Shown here piece by piece: positions 16,364 through 24,644 of a DNA stretch of 45,609 nucleotides. A program made the position numbers and the translations under genes. Below the pieces are notes generated by a model. It ran no database searches, was not told the DNA's origin, and saw only the letters and a program-made list of their open reading frames with translations. The DNA comes from Kiritimatiellia bacterium (GTDB taxonomy: Bacteria > Verrucomicrobiota > Kiritimatiellia > RFP12 > UBA1067), in assembly GCA_017520845.1 (NCBI GenBank), contig JAFXEU010000003.1:1-45609 (forward strand). The letters are read 5' to 3'. Numbering within the stretch: the stretch's first letter is position 1; each line of letters begins with the position of its first letter.

Positions 16364-17466
16364 ACGTACCTAAAGACATCTTGGACGTATTGATTTCCCC
16401 GACAACGCGATGTAATTTGCGTTGTAGGTATTGCTATGTCGACAAGACTACGCCAGCAAGTGTCGCCGACATGTCGCTTGACGATATATCGGCGGCACTT
16501 GCGTGGCTGAGAAATTATGCGTGTCTATTGAATTCCAAGCACATTAGAGTTACTTGGTTTGGAGGAGAGCCATTGCTGTTAGGGTATGATTACCTTCGTG
16601 ATGCCCTTTCTATTCAATCTGAGGTCTTGTCTGGTTTTAGCGTAGTTAATAGCATTCAAACGAATTTGACGGTTGATGTGAAGCCGTTTGTCCCTTTGTT
16701 TAAGCGGTATTTTCATAATCATGTTGGTTTTTCGGTTGATTATGCGACAGGCTTTCGCGTGTTTACGAATGGAGGCGATTCGCGTTCATTGGTGGAACGT
16801 AATGTAAAAATGTTACAAGGCAACGGGGTTTCTTTGGGTGCGGTGTGTACATTATTGCGCAGTGACATTGGCAAATCAAGTGACATATATGCGTATTTCA
16901 AGAAACTTGGCGTTTTGTTTCGGGTCAATCGTGCGGCGTCTTCGGCATTCCTGAAACAAGCCGGATTGTTGTTGAGTGTAACTGAATATGAAAATCTCGT
17001 TATGGAGATTGCCGACTGTTATCTTAATGATCCTGTCCCATCGATTGGGTTCCATAATGTTGATATGATGGTGGCATCTTATTTGAGCGGTAGCGCAGTG
17101 TTGTGCGTCGATACTGAATTCCCAGAGTACTATATCGGGCTTGAGGCAAATGGGCGTATTACTTCTCGGTGTCGTTTTGTGCCGACTTTGGGCGATTATA
17201 AGCACGAGACACCTCAGAAGGTTCTTGCGCGTATAAAATTGATGGCGTATCCGCATAAAAAACCAGCAGAATGTGCTGACTGCGAATTCTTCGGAAAAGT
17301 GTGCATTGGTGGGTGTGCTGGTGAATCGAACTGTTCTTGTTTTGGATCTGATTGTGGTTATCGCACGGAAGTCACATGTGGGCTTTGGAAATATGTTCAG
17401 CGCTTGATGGCCGGGAGAGGGTTGGATTATGGATCGCTTCCTGTGGACAAAGGGGTGAAGGAATGA
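16360..17466 (+). CDS. Radical SAM enzyme 1 of the peptide cluster
   Basis: A 368-residue radical SAM protein. The iron-sulfur motif is C18-x3-C22-x2-C25 (TRCNLRCRYCYVD), followed by the GGEP motif (VTWFGGEPLLLG). The C-terminal part has a dense Cys region (CADCEFFGKVCIGGCAGESN onwards) expected to bind auxiliary clusters, as in SPASM or twitch proteins that modify peptides. The ATG at 16360 overlaps the precursor stop (ATGA). The upstream in-frame TTG at 16351 is less likely. It most probably installs cross-links on the precursor at 16211. It resembles its downstream neighbour in the N-terminal half, suggesting an old duplication. Confidence 0.9.
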   Translation: MNVPKDILDVLISPTTRCNLRCRYCYVDKTTPASVADMSLDDISAALAWLRNYACLLNSKHIRVTWFGGEPLLLGYDYLRDALSIQSEVLSGFSVVNSIQTNLTVDVKPFVPLFKRYFHNHVGFSVDYATGFRVFTNGGDSRSLVERNVKMLQGNGVSLGAVCTLLRSDIGKSSDIYAYFKKLGVLFRVNRAASSAFLKQAGLLLSVTEYENLVMEIADCYLNDPVPSIGFHNVDMMVASYLSGSAVLCVDTEFPEYYIGLEANGRITSRCRFVPTLGDYKHETPQKVLARIKLMAYPHKKPAECADCEFFGKVCIGGCAGESNCSCFGSDCGYRTEVTCGLWKYVQRLMAGRGLDYGSLPVDKGVKE

Positions 17467-18515
17467 GTCCGGCAAAAGGATATCAGTTCATATTCCGCCC
17501 GACGATGAGTTGCAACTTGGGGTGTGCCTATTGTTATGCGGCGACATTGCGCGATGGCGCACCTAAAATGATGTCAGAAGAGGAAGCTCGATTATGCGTA
17601 GATTGGATGGTGCGATTCTGCCAGTACCATGAAATTGAAGGTGCGTCAATTCTGTGGCATGGAGGGGAGCCGCTCTTGCCAGGCGTTGATTTTTTTGCGA
17701 AGATATTAGAATATGCAAAGTGTTGTTTTGAACGGGTTGGCATTCACTTGACGAATCAGATTCAGACAAATTTGTTGTTGGTCACAGATCGACATGTTGA
17801 ATTGTTTAAGGAATATTTTGGGGGATCGGTCGGGTTTTCATGGGACTATGGTTCGAGGCTAAGAGTGTATCCAAACGGGAAGAATGCCTCTGATGATGTT
17901 TGGGAAAAGGCGCTTTGGTGCAAAAGCCAGGGGTTGCGGATTGGTGCGCTTTGCCAGATTACGCCGGAGAATCGGATGCGACCACGAGAGATTTATCGCC
18001 ATTTTTCAAACGCGGACATCCCGTTTCGCCTTGGTCCGCTTTTCCCTTGTTCGATGGAAGATGCGCTTTTGGCGGCCGAAACATCATGTGGGGTAATTGA
18101 TGCATGGCTTGAAGATGTCTCGCCGAAAATCGAGGTCGGTAATTTCCGAGAACTTGTAGAGGCATTGCTGACGGGTGAACATCGGAAGTGCTATGCAGAA
18201 CAAAATTGCGGAAGAGTTCTTCTTGCGTTATCACCAGGAGGAGAAATCTATCCTTGCTCTCGTACGGTTAGCAAAGAGGACGTTATCGGAAATTTCTTAG
18301 TAGATGAACCTAATGTTATACATGACCGCAGGGTTTGGTTTTATGGTGACAAAGACATCTCTGAATGTTTATCATGTGAATACAAAAATGCCTGCGCTGG
18401 CGGATGCCCATTTCATATAAAGACAGGGTGGCATGAATGTGAGTGTGCGTACAACCGTAAAGTGATAGGCCATTTGTCGAATTGGCTTAGAAAGGCCGGG
18501 TATGACTGCGTTTGA
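17463..18515 (+). CDS. Radical SAM / SPASM enzyme 2 of the peptide cluster
   Basis: A 350-residue enzyme with C17-x3-C21-x2-C24 (MSCNLGCAYCYAA), GGEP (ILWHGGEPLLPG) and a well-formed SPASM region: GEIYPCSRTV, then CLSCEYKNACAGGCPFH and a final C-x-C. This is the architecture of anaerobic sulfatase maturases and RiPP maturases. The start is the ATG at 17463, overlapping the previous stop by four bases. In the peptide context, it and enzyme 1 may act on different positions or form a pair. Confidence 0.92.
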   Translation: MSPAKGYQFIFRPTMSCNLGCAYCYAATLRDGAPKMMSEEEARLCVDWMVRFCQYHEIEGASILWHGGEPLLPGVDFFAKILEYAKCCFERVGIHLTNQIQTNLLLVTDRHVELFKEYFGGSVGFSWDYGSRLRVYPNGKNASDDVWEKALWCKSQGLRIGALCQITPENRMRPREIYRHFSNADIPFRLGPLFPCSMEDALLAAETSCGVIDAWLEDVSPKIEVGNFRELVEALLTGEHRKCYAEQNCGRVLLALSPGGEIYPCSRTVSKEDVIGNFLVDEPNVIHDRRVWFYGDKDISECLSCEYKNACAGGCPFHIKTGWHECECAYNRKVIGHLSNWLRKAGYDCV

Positions 18516-19779
18516 AAGATTGGCGGTATATCGTCGGCTTGTTGAGTCGAATAAGGCATGTGTTCCGCCTTTTAGCTTTGGTGAATGCAAGGATGGACGT
18601 GTTTGTGACGAAGTGTTGGAAGGTTGGAAGCATGCCCGCGAAGCAACCAGATTGAGGGGAGGTAGGTCGATTTATGTCCATGTGCCATTTTGCCGCGAAA
18701 GGCGCTGTTCGTTTTGCATGTACTCGTCTTCTGTCGATTACAACGAGATTGATTTGAAGAGATATCGGGATCGTATATTACGCGAGTTTGGTGCGTGGCA
18801 GGAGATGTTCTCTGAACCAATAAGGAACTTTTATGTTGGAGGAGGAACGCCAAGTGTGTATTCAGCGTCACAGCTGGCAGTTTTGTTGTCCCCATTTTCG
18901 CGGTTGGAGGTTGAGCCGTTAGGGGAACGAACCTGCGAGATGTCGCCGTCAACTGCAACAACAGATCATATAGCTGCAATTGCCAAATGTGGATTTAACA
19001 GGATTAGTCTAGGCGTTCAATCATTTGACCCGAAAGTCACAAGGGCGGTCAATCGGGAATTTTCAGAGAAAGCGCACGTACGTCAACTATGTGAATATGC
19101 GCGCGCGTTGTCATTCGTTGATGTCAATCTTGATTTCATGCTTGGATTGCCGTTTGTCGCAGAGGACAATCTAAGAGATGCTGTTCAAGCAGTCCGAGAG
19201 TGTGGTGCGTTGAGCGCGTCATTTTATTATTGGCGACAAGCAACAGTGCCAAGACGCAGACTTGAGTGGGAATTGGCGATCGTTTGTGATGAAATGGACA
19301 AGTGCGGGTGGGAGTTTGTTAGTGGAGCACAAAATACGGAACATCATCTTTTCTTCTCGCCAGAACGCCGGAAAGACACATTTCGTTTTGTGACAAGTAG
19401 CAACTGTATTGACAATGAGCAGGTGATTGGGCTTGGCACGCATGCCCATGGATTCCGACCGTCTATCTCCTATTCTTGCGATTCGGAAAACACCTATAAG
19501 ATGTGGTGCATGTCACAGGAGATGCAGTTGAAAATGGCTGCTGCTAATATTTTGTATCATCACGACAACGTTATTGACAAGCGGAGCTTTGCCAGTGCCT
19601 TTGGGCTGGAATTCTCCGATTTGTTTCGCGATGAGATTTCTGCATTGCATGGAATGAATATGGTTGAGGAGGACGAGACGGAGTTTCGCTTGGTTTGCAA
19701 GGACAACATAGAGTCAATTGCTGCGCAGAAATTTTTCTGGGATGCATCATATCTGAAACGGCAATATGGGGTAGGGTGA
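18502..19779 (+). CDS. HemW/HemN-like radical SAM protein
   Basis: A 425-residue relative of HemW and coproporphyrinogen dehydrogenase. After a 55-residue extension it has YVHVPFCRERRCSFC, then FYVGGGTPSVY, RISLGVQSFDPKVTRAVNR and LDFMLGLPF, in the family order. The cluster cysteines are C64-x4-C69-x2-C72, one residue longer in the first gap than the normal CX3CX2C. Proteins of this type serve as heme chaperones, or as class C radical SAM methyltransferases in thiopeptide pathways. Within this operon a role in modifying the precursor or its product is likelier than heme metabolism. It overlaps enzyme 2 by 14 bases. Confidence 0.85.
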   Translation: MTAFERLAVYRRLVESNKACVPPFSFGECKDGRVCDEVLEGWKHAREATRLRGGRSIYVHVPFCRERRCSFCMYSSSVDYNEIDLKRYRDRILREFGAWQEMFSEPIRNFYVGGGTPSVYSASQLAVLLSPFSRLEVEPLGERTCEMSPSTATTDHIAAIAKCGFNRISLGVQSFDPKVTRAVNREFSEKAHVRQLCEYARALSFVDVNLDFMLGLPFVAEDNLRDAVQAVRECGALSASFYYWRQATVPRRRLEWELAIVCDEMDKCGWEFVSGAQNTEHHLFFSPERRKDTFRFVTSSNCIDNEQVIGLGTHAHGFRPSISYSCDSENTYKMWCMSQEMQLKMAAANILYHHDNVIDKRSFASAFGLEFSDLFRDEISALHGMNMVEEDETEFRLVCKDNIESIAAQKFFWDASYLKRQYGVG

Positions 19780-19780
19780 T

Positions 19781-20509
19781 ATGAATGTCGTTGATGTTAA
19801 TCGGTTTAATGCAGCGTGCCCAGAACTTGCGCAAAGAGTCCAGGCGTGCGGGCTCCCTGGCCTGTATCTTTTGGAATATCTGAGTTATACTATCTACAAT
19901 GGAAATGTTGTGTCCAACACGGCGTATTTCCATGAGCCAGAATGGTTAGACGATTCAAGTTCGAGGAGACAGAGATGGGATGTGGCTGAATATATTAGAC
20001 CGATTACAGATATAGGCGATGACATCTTGCGGCCAGACGGTGAATTTATCCGCATAGATCCATCCTTTAAGTCCTCTGATACAGATTTGATCCTACGGCT
20101 AGAGATGTTGTTCAACAGTGATGATATTCATCGCCAGAAGTGCTACATGCGATCGATTATCAATTGGGTGTGTGGTGATGAGATGGGTAGTTGTGTAGAA
20201 GAACAAATGCCTGACGGTAAGGCGTATCATTGTGCAGTGGCTTTTGACTTGGGCGTTCGGAAACCTGTCGCGTTAAGGTTTTATTTCCGTTTGCCCAAAG
20301 AGACAGGGAAAGAATTTTTAGGGTTGACATTCTCGGCAGCTGGGTGTATTTTGTCCCGCAAAGTGTATTGGCTGCCATCGGGAAGTGAAATAAAGGCACT
20401 TAATCTATCTCTCCCACATGGCTTTTCGCCTGCATATATGGCAGAGGAAGAGACTCAAACAGGAAATGGAAAGAAGTTATACCTCTTTAATGACTTATGG
20501 AACAAATAG
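19781..20509 (+). CDS. Unknown protein in the radical SAM operon
   Basis: I do not recognise this 242-residue protein. It is soluble, mixed alpha/beta in character, with no signal peptide. It has several cysteines (C14, C23 and others) without a metal-site spacing I can name. The start lies one base after the radical SAM stop, so the two are translationally linked. Its position directly after three radical SAM genes suggests a partner protein, such as a substrate carrier or chaperone for the peptide, but nothing in the sequence proves this. Confidence 0.75.
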   Translation: MNVVDVNRFNAACPELAQRVQACGLPGLYLLEYLSYTIYNGNVVSNTAYFHEPEWLDDSSSRRQRWDVAEYIRPITDIGDDILRPDGEFIRIDPSFKSSDTDLILRLEMLFNSDDIHRQKCYMRSIINWVCGDEMGSCVEEQMPDGKAYHCAVAFDLGVRKPVALRFYFRLPKETGKEFLGLTFSAAGCILSRKVYWLPSGSEIKALNLSLPHGFSPAYMAEEETQTGNGKKLYLFNDLWNK

Positions 20510-20522
20510 GAAGGAGCGAAGC

Positions 20523-22100
20523 ATGAAAGAGTTTAAAAACCCAGTAGAGCATTTGGGAAAATGGACGTGTAGCCGGTTCAGGATATGTATGGGTGAGTTG
20601 ATGCCATGGGGTGTGTTGTGCATTATGGCAGGAATCTTTTTGGCGTGCAAGCAGTGGCCATGTCAAGAAGGTTTTGGCCGTTGGTCATTGGTACTAATAC
20701 CGGTTTATGGTTTGTTTGTGTGTTGGTTGTTTGGCAGGAATCTGAATGATAATCCAAATCTGCTAAGTATAAAAGGGTATATTCGCAATGTACTGGTGCT
20801 AGTGGTGTGCGGCGGTTCATTTCTTTGCAGTTACTTTGGAATCACATTGCTGGTTATAGGTGCCACGGTTGTGGTGGTTGCTACAAGTTGCCTTGCCTGT
20901 TTCAATTCATGGCTTTTCCGTTTTCGCGGCGGTCGTATGATAGGATTGTTCGTGCTTTTTCTTATTGCATCAATCCTATATCATAAACTGGAACTCCAGA
21001 CAGAGCATTGTGAATACGAGAAAAATGCGATGGTAGAGCCGATTCATATTGCGAATCAGCTTGTCGGCGTGGCATTGCCTAGTAGAGGCCACTTAGGGAA
21101 GGATGGTTCGACGTTAAAGCCGTTGCTATATGAAGGATGCCATTTTTTCATTTGGATTTTTGTGTTTTCTTTGGCTATTTCATTCTCAAATAGAGAGTTG
21201 GTGAATAGACTGTATCTGAAGCTTACAAGATTTAAGCCAATGTATGTATTTTGGTCCTCTGAAGGAAGCTCGGCAGAGGAGTGTGTTGCAAATAGCATTA
21301 TAAAGAAATACAAGTTGTTCAAGCCAAATGTTGTCTTGGCCATTTGGGGGCGAAACAAAGAAAGCACGGCAGATATTTGTGATAAATGGAAGAGAGGGCG
21401 ACGATGGATTGAGGCCGAGCCATCTGAATATGACGATGTCGCTTCTTATGCGAATGTTCACTTTTTACTTTCAGCCGATGGCATGAAGAACATTACTAAC
21501 GCGATGGAGATAATGCGGCATGTTAAGCATTGCCAGATTTGTGTTCGAGTTGATAACGTGCGTCCTCAATATAGAAAATCATTTGAAGAATATGTCAAGA
21601 AATACGAAATCACGCATCATGATGTGTGTGTTTGGGGTATATCAGAATCGGATCTCGCCATAGTTGCGTTAGATAGTGTTAAGGAGGATATCGCAGAAGC
21701 GAATAATGCGTTTGTTGTGAACTTTTATAAGTATAATAAAATGGACGTGGAACCAAGGGATTGTGACACGATACAGGTTGGCAATGAAATTGAATGGACT
21801 GAAAAAATCGCCACCTATTTAGGTTTTCCGGTTTTGATACATGATACTGTTCTTAATGGTGACAAGCAACCCGCATTTCTGTTTTACGGAGAGGATAGAT
21901 GTGCGTTGCTGGAAGTCTTTGAACAGGTAAAGAAAAAGATCGGAAATCATGTGAAAGCATATGTTTACATCAATGATGAGTTGTTTGCGACAATGGTAGA
22001 ATCATGCTACGGATTTAGGGTTGTGGGAACTGAGAGTGTTCTTTTTACGGAAGAAATGATAACTAGTCTTGCAAGCAAAAGGAGGACTGCATGTACATAA
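20523..22100 (+). CDS. Membrane protein with large cytosolic tail
   Basis: A 525-residue protein. The first 240 residues hold about six hydrophobic segments (for instance MPWGVLCIMAGIFLA, NVLVLVVCGGSFLCSYFGITLL, FFIWIFVFSLAISF). The remaining 285 residues are hydrophilic, with alternating strands and helices (MYVFWSSEGSSAEECVANSII, VVLAIWGRN, VHFLLSADGMKNITNAMEIM, ICVRVDNV). This resembles the Rossmann-like tails that regulate ion channels, but no GxGxxG is visible. The ATG at 20523 follows GAAGGAG. An upstream in-frame ATG at 20418 lies inside the previous gene and is less likely. Export or sensing of the peptide product is possible. Confidence 0.75.
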   Translation: MKEFKNPVEHLGKWTCSRFRICMGELMPWGVLCIMAGIFLACKQWPCQEGFGRWSLVLIPVYGLFVCWLFGRNLNDNPNLLSIKGYIRNVLVLVVCGGSFLCSYFGITLLVIGATVVVVATSCLACFNSWLFRFRGGRMIGLFVLFLIASILYHKLELQTEHCEYEKNAMVEPIHIANQLVGVALPSRGHLGKDGSTLKPLLYEGCHFFIWIFVFSLAISFSNRELVNRLYLKLTRFKPMYVFWSSEGSSAEECVANSIIKKYKLFKPNVVLAIWGRNKESTADICDKWKRGRRWIEAEPSEYDDVASYANVHFLLSADGMKNITNAMEIMRHVKHCQICVRVDNVRPQYRKSFEEYVKKYEITHHDVCVWGISESDLAIVALDSVKEDIAEANNAFVVNFYKYNKMDVEPRDCDTIQVGNEIEWTEKIATYLGFPVLIHDTVLNGDKQPAFLFYGEDRCALLEVFEQVKKKIGNHVKAYVYINDELFATMVESCYGFRVVGTESVLFTEEMITSLASKRRTACT

Positions 22101-22150
22101 AAGTTTTCCACCTCGCCTTCCTCGCCGGCAAATTCATGACTTTCATGTAA
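22091..22150 (+). CDS. 19-residue hydrophobic micro-ORF
   Basis: An ATG at 22091 sits five bases after the perfect ribosome site AAAAGGAGG (22077-22085) and encodes MYIKVFHLAFLAGKFMTFM. The first codons overlap the stop of the membrane protein gene in another frame. The next gene has its own ribosome site at about 22162. Such a strong site has no other obvious user. It could encode a small membrane-active peptide, a second peptide substrate or a leader that couples translation. Confidence 0.45.
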   Translation: MYIKVFHLAFLAGKFMTFM

Positions 22151-22172
22151 AGGAAATGAAAGGAGAAAAAGT

Positions 22173-22793
22173 ATGAATCTTTTTGGCAAGAAAGTGTTTG
22201 CGGGGCATCGCGCAGAAAAGACCCCTTTTGTAATTATCACAGGCTGCGCAGGTTCTGGTAAGACGTCATTAGGAGAAAAGATAGCCCGTGCGCTTAAGTG
22301 GACATATGTCGACAAAGATACGGTAACTCGGGGGTTCACCGATTATATATTGGTGGAGAAAGGTAAGTCTTGTGGCGACCGTGAGTCTGATTTGTATTGT
22401 AGGGACATTCGTCCAATCGAATACCGTATCACCTTTAAAGTTTGCGAAGAAAATCTTCGATTGGGGAATCCTGTTATCTTGACAATACCTTTTATTGCTC
22501 AGATAAGAGACTATTGTAAATGGATTGATATGGTTAAGGAATTTGGAATGGACTTAACAGAAGTGGATGTAAAATTTGTATGGATAAATCATAACGAGGG
22601 CGGTGAATTTGCGCGCATTACAAGACGAGGTGCCGCACGTGATGGATATAAGCTTAGCCATTGGGAAGAATATGCGAACGGTATAGACGGGATATCACCT
22701 GACGAACGTTATTGTGCTTATTGCTATGACAACGATTCTTATACGGCAGATGAAATGTATGTTAAGGATGTAATTGCATGGATAACAAAATGA
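22173..22793 (+). CDS. P-loop kinase-like protein (AAA_33 type)
   Basis: A 206-residue protein with Walker A GCAGSGKTS at residues 24-32 in the context FVIITGCAGSGKTSLGEKIARAL. It has a later VKFVWINHN strand and a basic ARITRRGAARD patch that fits a lid region. It resembles small-molecule or nucleoside kinases of the AAA_33 group. The substrate cannot be read from sequence. The ribosome site AAAGGAG is clear. Its stop overlaps the next start (ATGA at 22790). Confidence 0.8.
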   Translation: MNLFGKKVFAGHRAEKTPFVIITGCAGSGKTSLGEKIARALKWTYVDKDTVTRGFTDYILVEKGKSCGDRESDLYCRDIRPIEYRITFKVCEENLRLGNPVILTIPFIAQIRDYCKWIDMVKEFGMDLTEVDVKFVWINHNEGGEFARITRRGAARDGYKLSHWEEYANGIDGISPDERYCAYCYDNDSYTADEMYVKDVIAWITK

Positions 22794-23983
22794 CTGGTGA
22801 CTTTATAAAAGGTGATGCAGTGGCTGTTCATGCGGATGAGAAACAAATGGGACATTTCAGGTCTTCTTGTTGTGATTTGAATTGTGAGGGAGCCCCCAAC
22901 TCTCCTATGTCAAATAACATACTTTGTGCAAAACACTTGTCCGACTATCGAATCAAGAATCGCAGATTTGAACGCGAATTAATAATTGATGGCATCCTTG
23001 GTCAAGGTAAAGGTAGAGAAGATATAACCTTTGAAGATTGTGATTTTCGGAATGTGAAACTTACTGAGATCGGGTGCAGAAGCGTCCGATTTGTTCGGTG
23101 CAACATTCGAGGTGATTTACGCATTTTTAAAAGTAGAATTCACGACATTCATTTTCGTAGTTGTTCGGAAGTGGCGCGAATCTTTCTGGAAGAATCGGTC
23201 AGACAAGATGAGGGGATGACCGTTCGGTTCTTGGAGAGTTGCGTAGGTGCATTTAAGATTATCGATACTGACATAGTAAAACTGGAATTCTGCGATGCAA
23301 ATTCCTATTGCGATAAGATCGAGTTTGTTCGTGGTGCAAGTGTAGAGAGTTTGAACATTAGTTGTCCCATTGGTAAGTTGAAGATAGGAAGGCTTCCGCG
23401 CATATCCTTGGCTATGGAAGGTCGGCTGGAACTTATCCAACTGGAAGAAGTCAGTCGTCGTTTACTTATCGTATATGAGCGTGATGCAGCGGGGGACAAG
23501 AGTTCACGACGTCTTAACGATGCCCTACGACGATATAAGAGCGTCGTTTTGGCGGCATACAAGTCTTTTGAGAAAAGGAAGATGTTCCCAGAATCGGATG
23601 TTTGTTTATTTGAGATAAGGCGATTAGGTGTGCGAATTAAACAAGCATCGTCACCTATGGCAATAAGATCGTTGTATGTGTTGGAGCGATTGATTGCAGA
23701 AGGTTGTTTTGGATGGGGCATTAGGATAATCAATAATGTAATGACCACCTTTAGCGTGATTCTGCTATTCTCCCTAGTCTATTTCCTGAAAGGACACACG
23801 GGTTCAGCGCAGTCCCTCGGACTGGGAAAATGTGTGGAGATATCGTGTAATCGTTTTTTCCTAATTGGAGCAGACGAATTCGACTTCTCATTCTTCCCTT
23901 TGTTTGATTCCCTTGAATCCATTATGGGTGTAGTGTTATTGACGATCATTACCGGAGTGTTCGTAAGAAAAGTCGTTAGATAG
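22790..23983 (+). CDS. Pentapeptide-like protein with C-terminal channel-type membrane region
   Basis: A 397-residue protein. The first 200 residues contain stacked short beta units (ITFEDCDFRNVKLTEIGCRSVRFVRCNIRGDLRI) like pentapeptide-repeat or related beta-helix proteins. A helical linker follows. Two membrane segments end the protein, SVILLFSLVYFL and SLESIMGVVLLTIITGVFVRK, the second resembling the last helix of two-TM potassium-channel-like proteins. No TVGYG selectivity filter is present. The ATG at 22790 overlaps the previous stop. An alternative ATG lies at 22778. Similar pentapeptide-channel proteins exist in bacteria, but their roles are poorly known. Confidence 0.75.
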   Translation: MTGDFIKGDAVAVHADEKQMGHFRSSCCDLNCEGAPNSPMSNNILCAKHLSDYRIKNRRFERELIIDGILGQGKGREDITFEDCDFRNVKLTEIGCRSVRFVRCNIRGDLRIFKSRIHDIHFRSCSEVARIFLEESVRQDEGMTVRFLESCVGAFKIIDTDIVKLEFCDANSYCDKIEFVRGASVESLNISCPIGKLKIGRLPRISLAMEGRLELIQLEEVSRRLLIVYERDAAGDKSSRRLNDALRRYKSVVLAAYKSFEKRKMFPESDVCLFEIRRLGVRIKQASSPMAIRSLYVLERLIAEGCFGWGIRIINNVMTTFSVILLFSLVYFLKGHTGSAQSLGLGKCVEISCNRFFLIGADEFDFSFFPLFDSLESIMGVVLLTIITGVFVRKVVR

Positions 23984-23993
23984 GAGTGACGAA

Positions 23994-24644
23994 ATGGATG
24001 ACAATCAGAAATCGGTCTTGTGTCTCTCCGGGATGCCTGCTAGTGGAAAAGATTCCGTATCCAGTAGGTTGTGTGAGCTGGATAATAAATTTGTCTGGTT
24101 CAGAAAACATAGAGGGGTAGATGGTGAACCGAAGGAAGGTTACTTTAACATAACAGTTTCTCAATTTGAAGAAAAGATAAAAAGAGGTGATTTTGTGCAA
24201 TGGCATGGGCGTTATGGTCGATATTATGGTGTTGACAGAGAAGCATTACGATTGCTCCTTCATCAAGGAAAGATACCTATCATTCATATTGGAAGAGTTG
24301 ATAATTTTTACTCATTTCATGATGGACTTATGGCTGACGCGGCGGATGTTCGCATTGTTCATGTACAGTTGTGGGAAAGTCGTGAGTGCCTAAAAGAACG
24401 CATTGCCAAAAGGGATAAGACCCATGAGGAGATTAACAAGCGGTTAGTGGCCATGGAACAAGAATTCTGCGATGCAGAAAGTGTCATGCGCGGCGAACGA
24501 GTCCCATTTGATATTATCATAAGGAATGCAGACTTAGAAGAGACATGTCATAAAATTAGAGAAATAATGGCTGGTGAAGGAGTGGTGGATAATGGCTATG
24601 ATGAGTTTAGGAAATATTTGTATGGTTATAATGGGAGGGTATGA
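23994..24644 (+). CDS. Guanylate-kinase-like protein
   Basis: A 216-residue protein with a P-loop at residues 13-21 (GMPASGKDS) and a recognisable GMP-binding region: KHRGVDGEPKEGYFNITVSQF followed by GRYGRYYGV, as in Gmk. The usual TTRxPR before that region is altered to WFRKHRG, so GMP binding may differ. It is probably a specialised paralogue acting within this operon rather than the housekeeping guanylate kinase. Its stop overlaps the dehydrogenase start. Confidence 0.82.
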   Translation: MDDNQKSVLCLSGMPASGKDSVSSRLCELDNKFVWFRKHRGVDGEPKEGYFNITVSQFEEKIKRGDFVQWHGRYGRYYGVDREALRLLLHQGKIPIIHIGRVDNFYSFHDGLMADAADVRIVHVQLWESRECLKERIAKRDKTHEEINKRLVAMEQEFCDAESVMRGERVPFDIIIRNADLEETCHKIREIMAGEGVVDNGYDEFRKYLYGYNGRV

